A stretch of 64,000 bases of DNA. Source: Lutjanus erythropterus. Taxonomy: Eukaryota > Chordata > Actinopteri > Lutjaniformes > Lutjanidae. Within the stretch, counting starts at the first letter, position 1. Every line of letters starts with the position of its first letter. A program made the position numbers and the translations under genes. This document shows positions 12,528 to 24,215 of the stretch, in pieces. The stretch is from the NCBI GenBank assembly GCA_020091685.1, contig CM034591.1, positions 23,403,312-23,467,311 of the forward strand. Direction: 5' to 3'. Below the pieces are notes generated by a model. That model did not search any database, was not told the origin of the DNA, and saw only the letters and a list, made by a program, of their open reading frames with translations.

Positions 12528-14989
12528 GTAAAATGAAGAGGGACTGTTGTAAACAATTATTGGCAAGCGTTGTTGCTTTCACAAAAACTGGCTGTCATCA
12601 TCTTTATGTTATACTGACCGGTACAGATTATAATGACCAAGCTGTTTTCACTGACCACAAGTCAAAATAAATGGTACCAAGAGTCAGACCGACTGAAAAG
12701 TAATTAACAATATTTGTTTTTGTTTTTTAATATAAAAATCATTCTATCATATATGCTAATTATATAAAATTTCTTTTCTCTTTTTTTCTTTTTGGTATTT
12801 TGTCAAAAGGTCCAATAGCACTTCTCACTTTTTCTATTTATACTACTACTTCTATTGTCACTTTTACCGTACTTTTATTTATAATGTTACTTCTGTTGTT
12901 ATTCTGTTACGCACTGTTTCTTTGCATTTACTCCTTACACACTTTATATTTTGTACTTCACTTTACATATAATAATCTGTGTTGTTATTTTCATGTTACT
13001 GTCATTTTTGGATCTATCTGGCATAAGACCTTCCTTCAGGATTAATAAAGTTTTGGCAATTATTTGATGTAGCAGTCTTTACAGGGTTAATAACGCTTTA
13101 ATGATTTAGTCAAAAGATGATATATTACATCTGTCAGCTTCTGTCATCCAGTTTCCTCTGATCCCACTCACTCATCTCAGTGATCATCTCACAAAACATT
13201 TTCTCACCCGCTCACTCTACAGGAGGGATGAATTGAAAAATGAAAGCAGGGTATTGATGTGCTTGATGAAATGTAGGTTATGTTATCGTGTACACATTTT
13301 GCCCTGTGTGGTTTGGCTGCTGATGCTGCGAGCACTTATTGCATGGAAAGAGGGACTGAGCCTACTCTTTAATTCCATCAGACAGCTCCTTTCATTTAAC
13401 GGCTATTGTTGAGAGCACTGAATAACGGTTGTTTCCATGGTGACACCTACTTGTGGGGAGACGTAGATCTTCATTTTTGTCAGATTCAGGGACAAAGATG
13501 CAGGATGCGGTGAGGAGGGCTCTGGGAGGAGGCCATCCTCACATTATTATGAAAAAGAGGAGGCTTTGATTGTTGATGGCTGCCGTCCTTCACGAAGAGA
13601 CCACTGAAAGTCCAGCTGGGCTGTGAGCCTCAGGTGAGCTCTGTGCTCAATAAAGACAGTTCCTCTTCTCTCACTCTCCCTCCTATAACCCTTTTGTGGT
13701 TGGACATCTGATTTATGGCCACAATTAAAGAACACTCACCACCACTTAACATTCACTTGCAATAAAATCAACAGCGGGCCGGCACCCTGGGACAAGGTTC
13801 AGTGTTTAGAGGAATCACCTCATTGCCTCCATGTTATCAGAATACCTCTAATGCCTTTATACTCATCTGGGGTTCCCTAGCACTGTTGTGGCTGAGAGGT
13901 CTAGCTGGAGGCATTATAAAAAAAAAAGATAGGAACGAGAGAGAAGACACATTGGTTTTATTCTCAGTGGCTGATTGCCTAACACCAGCCTGTAATGAGG
14001 AAATGACTAATAAGAGATGGAGAATGGGACATCTCAGTAGTAATTAGCTGTCTCCTCCTTCCCCCATGGGAGGAGAACACACCTTTGAAATGCTTCCAGC
14101 TCGGTCCTCTGATGTTGTCTCTCACATGTTTTCTCTCCCCCCAGTCACTTGTGCATTTACTCTTCAGCGCATATAATGATGTATATACCTACACACAAAC
14201 ACACCTCGAAGAACGAAGTTCAGATGAGAGCACATCCCAAATAAGTATTTATGCTTCTGTGAAAAGCACCTTGACAGTTTGTTTCACATGGAGCGTGTAA
14301 CAGAAAGGAAATGAACATTCCTTTTTTTTTTTTTTGCATTTTAGGAGTCCAGGTTCAAAAGATAACTGAGTGCATAAATCACATTTACATAAGTAATCAA
14401 GCCATGCCTGAATATATCTTCCTTCTACTGCTTTCTCTGTTCATTTTTATTTTATTTAGAGTTACTGTGAACATTTGAGCAATCAATGTCACACACAGCC
14501 TACTCATTTACCTACAACAATCTGTGCTTTACTTAGGAGTATTTTTTGGAAAGCCTCTGAGGCTGCCTCCTTGCCTAAAAGTACGTTCATAAGACGACTG
14601 ACACAGCATCAGGCTACAAGTAATTTTCAGTTGAAGACGGTGACATGAAACAGTGACACTGACGCCGGCCTCAACTTTTTTTGTCAGTGCCCCAGTGATG
14701 CAGTGACATGTCAAGCAATCACCACTTCCATCTCCCTTCTCCCCATGATTCCTACACTGTGTAAACAATGGAAGAATAATCTATTCTTGCCATTAGCCAG
14801 TTTCCAGACAGTTTTATTCAACCCTAGCATTTTTTCTTACTGCACCATCAACAAAAATTATAGCTTGATGATCCATGTGCACTGACTCTTCACACTAGTT
14901 CTCACTGATATCAATGAGTGCTAAGCAACACGTGACTCTATGACAATGCAACCAGCCACTTTTGTCCATTTTGCCATTGTGTCACTGGT
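12528..14989. other. intergenic, possible LINE 3' tail near 12.8-13.05 kb
   Basis: 12800-13045 is T-rich and ends 'ttcaggattaataaagttttgg', which resembles the 3' end of a non-LTR retroelement. The rest shows nothing I can assign. Confidence 0.3.
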
Positions 14990-15360
14990 AATTTGAACAC
15001 ATTGTAAATGGCTTCGCTTTCCCAGTTCCTGCCACTGTAGAAAACTGAAGTCAAAATATCCCAGATACGAGTGCTGCCGTCTTGCGCTGGTGATGTCACT
15101 GAGAGTCAGAGTCTGCGCAGCAGTGACCATTTTTGGAGTTGCAGTATTGAGTTTCTGCCCACACTAGCTGACTCAATCGCAAGCAGAGCTCAGCTGTCAA
15201 TCATGGCAAACAAAAAAAAACATGTTTATGTATCATGTATCACCACATCACTAATTAAAATCAAACTGACAAGAAAAATGAACACTTGAACAAACATCAG
15301 CATGGACTACCTAAAATAAAAGAAGCTTCTTCTCTTCAGCCACCATAAATTCAGCCATTG
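14990..15360. repeat. interspersed teleost-type repeat
   Basis: Contains 'aaaatatcccagatacgagt', 'gctgccgtcttgcgc' and 'cagctgtcaatcatgg', which I recognise as parts of a dispersed fish repeat. Ends are undefined and there are no coding signals. Confidence 0.35.
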
Positions 15361-15484
15361 TCTTATTTCTTAAAGCTAATACAAGGACCTTTAATATTTT
15401 TTTGGATTATGGAGACCCTAGTGGATAAAAGTGGTAGTGTTTCCACCGTAATAACCCCAAAATACAATGTCAAAACCCATCTAT

Positions 15485-15760
15485 TCTATCCTGAACCTAC
15501 CTGGTTCCTGGTTCTACCATAAACGCTTATATTCCAAGGGTTTTATCTAGAACCCACCCAAGGGGTTCTGCCAAGAACCCTGTCATATTATGCTCCAAAG
15601 AACAATCCTTGAGGAAAATTTTCTTCCAGAAAAGGTTCTTATTGTGAACTCTCAGTCTTACAGAGAAAACTTGAAAATTTCTTGTAAAAAGTGTTTGGTT
15701 CTGAGTAAACCTCGGCCCTTCATGAGGAGCCATTTTGGAACTATTATTTCTAAGAATATA
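15485..15760. mobile_element. GGTTCT/AGAACC-rich MITE (degraded copy)
   Basis: Repeated AGAACC and GGTTCT words in both orientations, ending 'tatttctaagaatata'. This matches the end of the better preserved copy at 32468-32895 ('aatttctaagagtgta'). The left end is degraded. Open frames here on both strands follow the repeat structure and are not genes. Confidence 0.5.
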
Positions 15761-16782
15761 TATTATCAGTGCATCAAATGTAATAGTGGCTTAATTTCCA
15801 AGCATTAGTAAGATGTAAGTTTTGGACAGTCTTGGGACTGATGAAATGATAATGGTTGGTTACATTTGATCCAAATAACCTCCAGCAATTCATTCCAACA
15901 CCTCAATATCTCGTCTGAGCAGGGATGCTGAAGAATCTGGTGACATTTTACCTCCTTATTTCCCTCTAACTCTGCAAGGATGTAGTTATCCACTGTGATT
16001 TTCAAATATTCCCCATTCATCTTCTGATATAACCATTCCTTCTTCTCATTCCCAATTATTTTTAATATGTTTGCCTTTGAGGAGTCCTGAAAGTCTTTGT
16101 ATAATCTAGATACTATTTTGCATCCACTCCCTGATTTGTAGATTCACACAAAGACATTCAATACACCATTTTCTGCTTTTTCCAACCCCTCAGTCATAAT
16201 TTAATTTGCCCAGTGTAAGGAAATGTATTTCAACTACAGTATACATGTGCTACCAATATAGTATTCCATTATTTTCGAATGACGCACTCTTCCGAGTCAC
16301 CAGCAGCTTTGTCAGAATCCTTGGTGGAGCGAGTCTGTTGAAACATGTCAATAGATGAGTCATCTAGATTCACACACGCTGCTGAGGAAGAAGAGAAGAC
16401 ACAGCTGCACAGAAGGGACTGTAGTTGTGATTTCCAGTTGACTTAAATTGACCCTCTGGGAAAAGTTAGTAGCATCAGTCAGGCCACGTCATATCATAGT
16501 GTTGCATTGTGTCCCGGTCACTATCTCACTCTCCTGCTCCCTCGTGCGCTCCATTCACATTGTCTGTCTTCTCTCTCACACACACATTTCAATTTTCCCA
16601 TTCATTTTGTGATTCAACTTAGTCATTGTCACTGCTTATGAGAAAACAAAAAAAGCCCTCACTATCAACATTCAATATGTGTTTTCCCATAATACAGGAA
16701 TTCAAGTACACTTCCTCAACATAATACGGGAGGAAATTGAAAAAGTCTAAAGTAAGGGTGCCAAAATACAGCCACACTAGCT
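15761..16782. other. intergenic, nothing recognised
   Basis: AT-rich unique-looking sequence with no repeat structure, RNA gene or convincing reading frame. Confidence 0.55.
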
Positions 16783-16971
16783 CTGTGAGGCTGTACTTCG
16801 GCATAAATTTGCTTTGAGATAAATAAAGTCAGCATGCTAATATGCTCACAATGACAAAACTAACATATTGGTCGACTAGCAAGTAATGTTTACCATGTTA
16901 ATTTAGTGTGTTAGCATGCTGACTTTAGTATTTACATCAAAGCAAAACTATGCCCAAGCACAACCTCACAG
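16783..16971. mobile_element. inverted-repeat element (about 63-bp arms)
   Basis: The left arm 16783-16845 ('ctgtgaggctgtacttcggc', 'aagtcagcatgctaatatgc') is the reverse complement, with mismatches, of the right arm 16908-16971 ('gttagcatgctgactttag', 'gcccaagcacaacctcacag'). The sequence belongs to the dispersed family also seen at 30001-30160 and 56020-56985. Confidence 0.6.
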
Positions 16972-17583
16972 CCTATGCCATATCTGTAGACAGTAAAATT
17001 AGTGGACAGAAATTCAGAGTCTAAAAAGCAAAGCCACCGTGGAAGTGCCTTAAACTTGCATTCTTTGTAATTGCCAGCAGTGGGCGATTCCACAAGTATT
17101 CAAGTCAGATTGTATGAAATCTTAAATGAAAATGACCCTACTACTCACTTGATTCACCTCATTAGACAGTTTCCTAATAAGTTTCTGGTCTCACTTGCTA
17201 GTTTCAAGACTTTAACACAGCATGATGATCATTTTGTAAACTATTAAACCAATTAGAGTAAAGAGTAAAACAGATGATAAAGCAGGGTATATTTTAGGGC
17301 AAGGCTACCATGTGATTGAAAAGTCAGTTTCATTGAGTCAATCCAGTGCAACACACAGGGCTCAAAAACACAGATCAAACTGTTAAACTGAACAGTATTG
17401 ATCAAATATGTTTTCAAAAACATATTTTACTGTACTATTTAGCTGTAGTACGAGAAAGACTGCAATTCACAAACCACTGGGTGACATCACCGTGCTATCG
17501 TCCACTTCTACTGTCTATGGGAATATCATTAGTTTCATAGATAACAAAATTTCATAGCAATCCATCCAAATGTTGGTTAGATG
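16972..17583. repeat. unassigned DNA ending in an older repeat interrupted by the solo LTR
   Basis: Most of the stretch is unassigned. Its last 40 bp ('aaaatttcatagcaatccat', 'ccaaatgttggtt') resume after the LTR at 17957 as 'gatgtttcagtccag'. Joined, these read like a common teleost repeat in which those words are adjacent. Confidence 0.4.
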
Positions 17584-17956
17584 TGTTTACGTGCCAGTCA
17601 GGAAAAGAGTTTGTTTTTCCCTCCTGTCTGCCCTTTCTCCGCCCCCCCCCCCCTCCCCTCTTGTCTCCAGGTGATAATAGACAGGCTCCTCATTGGTCCC
17701 CTAAGCTTGGAGCTGTCCACTGGCTGACATGGGAAGGTCATCAGCTGATTGAGCTCACCTGGGCCTCTGAGCTTAAAAGCTGGGCCCTTTGCTCACTCTG
17801 TCTCTCCCTTCCTCTAGCTGGCATCCACCCTGTAGTCTTTTTTTGATTTGTGTTATGATCTGTGTTAGCTTTAGGTTAATAGATTATTCTTGTTTTTACA
17901 TTAACCCCCTGTGTGGACTCCCCTTCTTGTTGCATTCCTTGAGCCGGTTTGTAACA
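17584..17956. mobile_element. solo LTR (373 bp) with 4-bp target duplication
   Basis: It begins TGTTTACGTGCC and ends GGTTTGTAACA, so it has TG...CA ends with short inverted termini (TGTTTAC against GTAACA). It is flanked by GATG at 17580-17583 and 17957-17960. Inside are a C-tract (17641-17656), CT-rich DNA, a TATA-like 'cttaaaagc' near 17771 and 'taatagattattc' further on, all in the order expected of an LTR read left to right. No internal retroelement sequence adjoins it. This fits a Ty3/gypsy- or retrovirus-type LTR left by recombination; the family is unknown. Confidence 0.6.
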
Positions 17957-18059
17957 GATGTTTCAGTCCAGAAAAATCACATGTAGGAAGGTCTATAATC
18001 TGTGTGTAACTCCATACAATGACCATTTACACCCAGCAGAGAGTTGAACTGTATGTGAA

Positions 18060-18338
18060 TGTTATGGTTTTTAGCAGATGGCCCCAAATGAACCGGCACT
18101 GGATGTGCGGAGACCAGGGGTTGAGGACTGATGAGGTCCAGGTGAGCTGACCAGGAGTGGTGATGAGAAGAGTGCTACCAGGTGTGGAAGGAGTAGAGCC
18201 AGGAGGAGCCAGGAAACCAGAGCGGGAACACCACACCCACAACACAAACTCAGACAAAGACAGACAGACGCAGAGGGGCAGAGGGAAAAGAAAGGAAAAC
18301 ACTGGGAGATAACAGCAGGCGCTGCCGTGGCCATGACA
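18060..18338. mobile_element. second solo LTR-like element (279 bp) with 5-bp target duplication
   Basis: It begins TGTTATGG and ends CCATGACA, imperfect inverted termini in TG...CA form. It is flanked by exact GTGAA copies at 18055-18059 and 18339-18343. The C/T-rich strand is the minus strand, opposite to the LTR 104 bp upstream. There is no coding content; open frames across it on the minus strand are low-complexity (Leu/Ser/Pro/Cys). A short DNA transposon is the alternative, but 5-bp duplication with TG...CA fits an LTR better. Confidence 0.55.
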
Positions 18339-18343
18339 GTGAA

Positions 18344-19214
18344 GCTATGAATATGTAGATATCACCATGAAATTTTTCATCATGTGTCCAAATGTAAAAG
18401 TTTCAAAAGGGACACATTTGTTACACTGACATATGTATCAGTGTTCATAGTATCAGAAGAAGGGGCTTTGTGGAAAGGAAATGACCACACTGTCCTCTGG
18501 AAGTTGTACCTGTCAGCAGAACAATTAATAGCCTTTTCAGACTGCAGGACATTCAGATGTGGCTCAGTGACTTTGTGCCTCAGTCCCAGTCTCTTCTGTC
18601 TCTGACATCCACAGATATAGTAATTTAATTAGGCTCTGGAGTGTCTTGTTTCCCAGCAGGACACAGCAGAGCTCAGTCCCTGCTTCATAAACCTCCCTTC
18701 GTAACTGCATAACTTTAACTTTGGGGACTGAGAGAGCTTCCCACCCTTTGGTCCCTTGACCAATATGAAATTAAACAACTCATCCACATGTGGGAAACTT
18801 TTATGCAGTGGAGCCACAGAACCTGGTTGTTATGATACAGAAAGCAAGCAAGCACCCCAAGAGTTGGATTGAACACCGATCTTACGGCAACATTTTCATT
18901 TCTGATGGAACAGAAAGGCCAGAAAGTCTTTGTTTGAGACCTAATCACCATAATTCTTGTGGACATAAGGCAGTGAGAGGTTAAAAGAAGTCAGTACAGC
19001 TGCCTGCTAGAGAAGAAATCCATAACTTTTTGGGTTAAAAATGATCTTAATTTCATACCATCTGCTGGGACGAGTTTTATTAGATGGTAAAACTGGCAAA
19101 TGTACTGTGGTTCGACTTGTTTATGTGTCGCTTGCTATTCACTCTCATTGCTCAGAGTGGCAGCTTGCTAACTTTCTGGCAATACCAGGAGAGTTTGTTG
19201 AAACCAGAACATTA
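18344..19214. other. intergenic, nothing recognised
   Basis: Short open frames on both strands between 18384 and 19200 show no family signature and overlap each other. No repeat structure was seen. Confidence 0.5.
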
Positions 19215-19895
19215 CACAGAGATTATGTTTATACACAGCTATACCTCCCATTAGAAACTGGTAATAACAATAATAACACAGTTAGGTTCTTGATTGTCTC
19301 CAGGACATCAAGCAATGGATGGATAAAAACAGCCTTCAGTTAAATGACAAGGAGACAGAAGTAGTCCTATTTGGTCCCCCCAACTCCCCCAGGGGGATAA
19401 CTCACCATTTGGGGCCCCTGGTTCTCAACCTCCATGCCAGGAATCTTGGTTTCATTTTCGATTCAACCATAAAACTTGATAAACAGATAAACTCTGTTGT
19501 GAAGGGCTGTTTTTTCCGGCTCCGAAATATTGCCAAAATCAAGCCATTTCTCTCCCTCAATAACCTCATGAAATGCCTTAATTTCTTCTTGAGTGGATTA
19601 CTGTAACGCCCTCTATTTAGGAATCAACCAGTCTTCTACAGCTGGTGCAGAACGCCACCGCCAGATTACTGACTGGTACCAAGAAATGTGACAGCATTAC
19701 ACCGGTTCTAGCATCCCACCACTGGCTTCCAGTAAAATACAGAATACCATTTAAGGTTCTCCTATTTGTTTTTAAATCTCTGCACGGCCTGTCACCCCAG
19801 TACTTGTCTGAGCTCCTCTGTCCTCTGTCCAACCCCAGACCACTCAGATCCTTGGACCATGACACTATGCCAAGATTACAGCTGTTAATTTAACC
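19215..19895 (+). pseudogene. L2/Maui-type LINE reverse transcriptase remnant
   Basis: Three frames carry consecutive pieces of one LINE polymerase. VYTQLYLPLE (about 19228) is the segment just after the lost YADD. Then come LQLNDKETEVVLFGPPN and LGFIFDS (19334-19480), DYCNALYLGINQ (about 19597-19632), and QNATARLLTGTKK, ITPVLASHHWLP, VKYRIPFK and LLFVFKSLHGL (19645-19790). At least two frameshifts break the frame, the catalytic part is missing, and the copy is truncated at both ends. It is a dead fragment of the C-terminal thumb/connection region. Confidence 0.85.
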
Positions 19896-20449
19896 AGAAA
19901 AACTGTAGAAATTTAAGATAACTTGGCTATAAAAGGCCTGGTTTTGATCTTTGTTAAGTTAAATAATGATCTTACCTGATGATGTGATCGAATAGTTACT
20001 CACAGAAAAGCAAGATATAAATATTGTCAGTTTTCCCCTCTGATAGACACAGTGTGCTAAAATAATCTGTTGACATACTGAAATCTAATGTTTTTGGTGA
20101 GCTACAGCGTTTAAGGACTTGGTTTCGTATTGTGGCACTGATTCACCCACCCACTGTCGTAAAACAGTGTGCTGTGTTGTGCATGTGAAGTTTTTTTTTA
20201 ATTGTTCTTTTGCACATGCAGGTCATTTCAGAGCTGTGACCAGCAGAAACACTGGAATCTGATATTAGCCACATTTAAAAAATAATGTGAACAGATAAAC
20301 AAAAAAATCTCATCCAAACAATAAATCGAACTGAGTACTAAGGCTTGCAGTGTGAATGTAGCCTTACAGCATGAGTCTGGACCCTTTACTCTCAAGAGAC
20401 ATTTTTGGCCACAGCTATAAAATTCTCTGTTTTCCTCTTTCCTTGTCTT
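19896..20449. other. intergenic, nothing recognised
   Basis: AT-rich DNA after the LINE fragment. No LINE 3' tail or target duplication could be identified. Confidence 0.5.
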
Positions 20450-20755
20450 GGAGTTAACATCCTGGGAGTCTTAAGACTAGCCTCTGGCAAAATTTTGAGG
20501 AAAAGGTGCCAAGCTGTAAATGTAGGCCATGATGCATATTTTAGTTCGACAAAATATTAAAACTTTTTTTTAATTTGATGTATTTTGTGTATAGGCTACA
20601 CATTTTTACATACACAAGAATCATGTCAGGCTTACAAAAATATTAAATGAAAATTAAATCATTTCCATATAATCTTTAGTCAAAGCCACATGGAGCCACT
20701 GAAAAGGGGGAAAGAACTGCACGTGGCTGCAGACCCCTGCCTTAGACACAAAATG
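20450..20755. mobile_element. hAT/Charlie-like terminal fragment
   Basis: 'caaagccacatggagccact', 'gaaaagggggaaagaactgc' and 'gctgcagacccctgcc' resemble the 3' end of Charlie-type hAT elements, which typically read AGCCACxxGGAGCC...GACCCCTG. The other end and the 8-bp duplication were not found. Confidence 0.4.
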
Positions 20756-22559
20756 ACACTACAGAGAGTGAACCAATGAGCTGAAACTCACTATAAAGCT
20801 CATCAAAGCCAAGGGGAGCTGTGGATTTGGGTTATTAATCTCTGTAGGTTCATACCTACATGTGACCCCTTTGGCATTTCACATTTGTTTCATATTGATA
20901 CTTTGTTATTATGAAAATATCAATTGCAACCCCTACTGGAGATAATGTAATTACTGCAACAACAACATAAAAAAAAGGCTGAATATTGTTTTGCTGAAGC
21001 AGTTAGTGCTCTGCACATGCACCGACGCCTGTGGCGAGGTCGTGATTAGACAATGGCATCATGGATGTAACATTGTCTTGAGTCAAACATATTGAGAGTA
21101 AATGCTATGGGTAATGATGTTATTATCCACAATATGTAGGTGGTAACAGGCACCATGAAGATGCAGCACCTGCTGTATAAATCAGTGAAGCAGAACAACC
21201 TGAGTAGAGGTTCAATACAAACCATGAAGAGCAGAGAGGGCCAATTTTCCCCTTAGAGATCCCCCAGTGCCAGCAGATATCAAAAAATCAGACAGTATTA
21301 TGTTAGCAGAGTATTTCCTACACTGAATGGGAAGATAGACATGTTGAAATACTGTTGTGTAATATCTGCGTGTAATACACTGGCTGCTTTGGGGTTGCTA
21401 CAAGATTATACTTTAGAGACATAACTGATTTTCTGCTCATTGATGATGATTGGCAATTATGTGTTAACCAGGTTAAACAGGCTTGTGTACACACGCTAAT
21501 CGTGGGAGTCGACATTAGGATTGGACACGTGTGCACATTTTCACGATGATTATGATTCATTAAATGGAACAGTGAGTTGGTGGTGCAGTTCAACATTTGG
21601 TTTTCATGATTAGAGTTCACTGAATGAACTGTCACAGACAATTTTCATGGCTGTAAATCTGTACATGACCTCCTACTGAACTACGTTTGGTTAAAATTTG
21701 GGGGAAATTTGCCACTCATTCTGTGGCAAAATAATGTCTGAACATTTTCCAAAGAAAACAATTTAATGCCATTGTTTGTATCTTCTATCGTCTTGGCCAG
21801 GTTATTAATTTGTCTCATTCGTACAGATAAGTGGCAGCCAGTGTGACCTCATGCTCAGACATTCGCAGCTGCAGCGAGATTAGTAAATCTCTCAGCCACA
21901 TAAAATGTCACCCGTGTCAAGGCCTTTGAATACGGGGGAAATAGCTTTTTCCACTCACTATTTTAAAGTCACACAGGGACAAATGTGTTGTAGAGGAGTA
22001 AGTAAGAAAGTTGGACTGGTAAACGAAAGGGACAATTGATGCAGGATGCAGAGATAATGTTTCTTTCAAGCAGAAGAAGTGAGGAGTAGAACTCACAAAG
22101 TCGCAAACTGAATAAATAATGTAATATGTGTGTGCGCTGCAGCTATTTCCCCTCCAGTCCAGTCAAAGTCTGTCTTTAGAGCCAGATGGTGAATTTATAC
22201 AGTATGTCTGCGTCAAGTATGACAGTAATGTTGTGCGTCAACTTGAAAATACAGAGGGCATCACTGTGTGCTGTCTTATCAGAAAATGACATCTGTTATG
22301 GACTAAATGCTATTATGAGACTTTTAGTTAAAGATAAAGGGCAGTGTGTGTCTGTGATTCAGCATCAATCTGCCACAGACAATCAGGAAATTTGATGTCT
22401 TTTAAGGTTAACTGTGTGATTCATCTGGTATTTAATGCAGAAATGTATGTACATTGCACATAAGATAGAATTGAAAATTTAAAAGCTTTTTTATTTAGAG
22501 GTCAATTTATGTATCAATCTGAACAAATAACGTTTGATGCTGAGGTTTGTTATTTTTGC
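20756..22559. other. intergenic, nothing recognised
   Basis: The longest open frame (21318-21641, minus strand) has no domain, signal peptide or composition typical of a real protein. No repeat was defined. Confidence 0.5.
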
Positions 22560-22720
22560 CACTTCTTCTATTGTATTGACTGGTTTAGGAGCTGTGTAAA
22601 GTTTCTGCTAGTGAAAACGCAACATTTTCTGATTTTGCTGCTTCATAATAAAAGCTCTTAAATAACAACATAATGGGGGGCTTATTGTGACGAATTTAAA
22701 GGAAATGAAATGTGTCTTTA
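22560..22720. repeat. interspersed repeat, sister of the copy at 34.97 kb
   Basis: 'cattttctgatttt', 'gcttcataataaaag', a 'ggggcttattgtga' block and 'aggaaatgaaatgtgt' recur in the same order at about 34978-35070 ('catttcctgatttt', 'gcttcataataaaag', 'ggggacttttattga', 'aggaaattatgtgtg'). The two copies are diverged. Confidence 0.6.
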
Positions 22721-24079
22721 ACCACTGTTTCTTCCATGTTTATAGAACCCAAGTGGTATTGTATAGTTGTATAGTATAGTTGTTAAAACTAGTCCCATTC
22801 ATGAGAGGGATGTTTTATTAATTGCTGATGTCATTTAACTTTTCTGATTGTCTCTTTTATCAGATTCTGGGTATGTTTGTTTCCTGATGTTGTGTTGAAA
22901 CGTTGCCGATCTCTCTGAAGACAGTTTTATATTGATTTGTAATGCCTGATGTTCCTGCATCAGCATATGTAGGTGGGTGAACTCAGTTTAGTCAGTGACT
23001 TTGTTACCTATTGATCAGTGATTTCTCTAAAGTGTCACCCCTCCCTTTGCCTGATGGGCTGTTTTTTTTGTAATCTTAATTGTAATCTCTTGCTTGTAAT
23101 CTCAAGTCTGCGTTCACATGTGTGATAGCCCATCGAACTGAGGAGACGATTTTATTTTATTGAAGCACCTTCCACTTCACTGATAGATTCTATTGTTGGA
23201 GAATGTCATTAATGACCTCCTGTCTTTCCTTATTGGAAAGCAGGAGGTCATCTGTGTATTTTCATTTTTTGTATTCCTTGATGTTTCATTATTGCAGTGT
23301 TAAATGTGCATACATACTACATACTCACAAAAGCAATCATGGACATCTAGGAATACAGCAGCATCATCACAAGGAAGTTTCCTGAGGCAGAAAACATGCA
23401 TGGAGGCCATGATTTTCACAGGTGTTGTAGGTAGACAGCTGCCACATAGACAGTAAATAATCAGCTAAAGGATTAGAGATGACTCAAGATGTTGTGATTA
23501 CAACCAGGTCATTGATCTTTGTCTTTATCAATTAGCCAATCAGCCTAATCAATACCTTAAGCCCCTTTTTAAAAGACACCTCAATGCTCAGTGAATTGAT
23601 GCTTTTAAGAAGGACTGATCCTGTAATTCCCTCTGTGTCTTTAGGGATTACTAACAATGGCACAGAGAGAAGAGAGGGTGGGTGTTTTTTCATCTTTGCC
23701 AGTGAGAGAAATTAACAGATAAAAAAAAAAAACCCTAATGTGTTACAACCCATTTTCTCTGTTTTTGAATAATCAGCAAAGAGAGGCACCAATTTACAGC
23801 CTCCAGTGGCTCACTGTCTCTGTAGGAGATAAATGGACTTAATTTTGTCCAGTGCTCAGCCTACATGGCTCCACTGCCAAACCAACAAAAGCAAGGCTCA
23901 AACTAAGGAAACAGATACTGATATCTCTATTTCTACAAATATGTGAAAGGTAAAGGTAAAGAGATTCCCATTTATAACTCTGAAGCAAACAGTCCTTTTC
24001 AGAGCTTTTGCTTTCTCCACAGTAATGTAAAGCAATATATTTGTATCCTATTTATTTTAAGCTATTTATTTGTATGTGT
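22721..24079. other. intergenic, nothing recognised
   Basis: AT-rich DNA with short poly-A and poly-T runs. No gene or defined repeat. Confidence 0.5.
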
Positions 24080-24215
24080 GGGTTTATATATTGCTAACAA
24101 AAGCGCAATCCTTCTGTTTATGTACATTTTTTTTCTTTTCTTTTTCTTTTCTCTTTTATTATTTTACACGTTTGGCAATGTTTCCCATGTCAATAAAGTT
24201 ACCTTGAATTTGAAT
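24080..24215 (+). mobile_element. retroelement 3' tail
   Basis: A pyrimidine-rich stretch followed by 'tttggcaatgtttcccatg', 'tcaataaagtt' and 'ccttgaatttgaattt'. This matches the dispersed fish retroelement 3' end of the form GGCAAxxTTTCCCATGCCAATAAAG...TTGAATTGAATTG. The inverted relative is at 57655-57954. Confidence 0.5.

Noticed and set aside
18071..18334. Leu/Ser/Pro-rich minus-strand frames resembling a secreted protein
   Set aside because: They are translations of the C/T-rich strand of the LTR-like element at 18060-18338.
21318..21641. 107-codon minus-strand open frame
   Set aside because: No domain, no splice or promoter context, and His/Asn/Ser-rich composition as expected from AT-rich antisense DNA.
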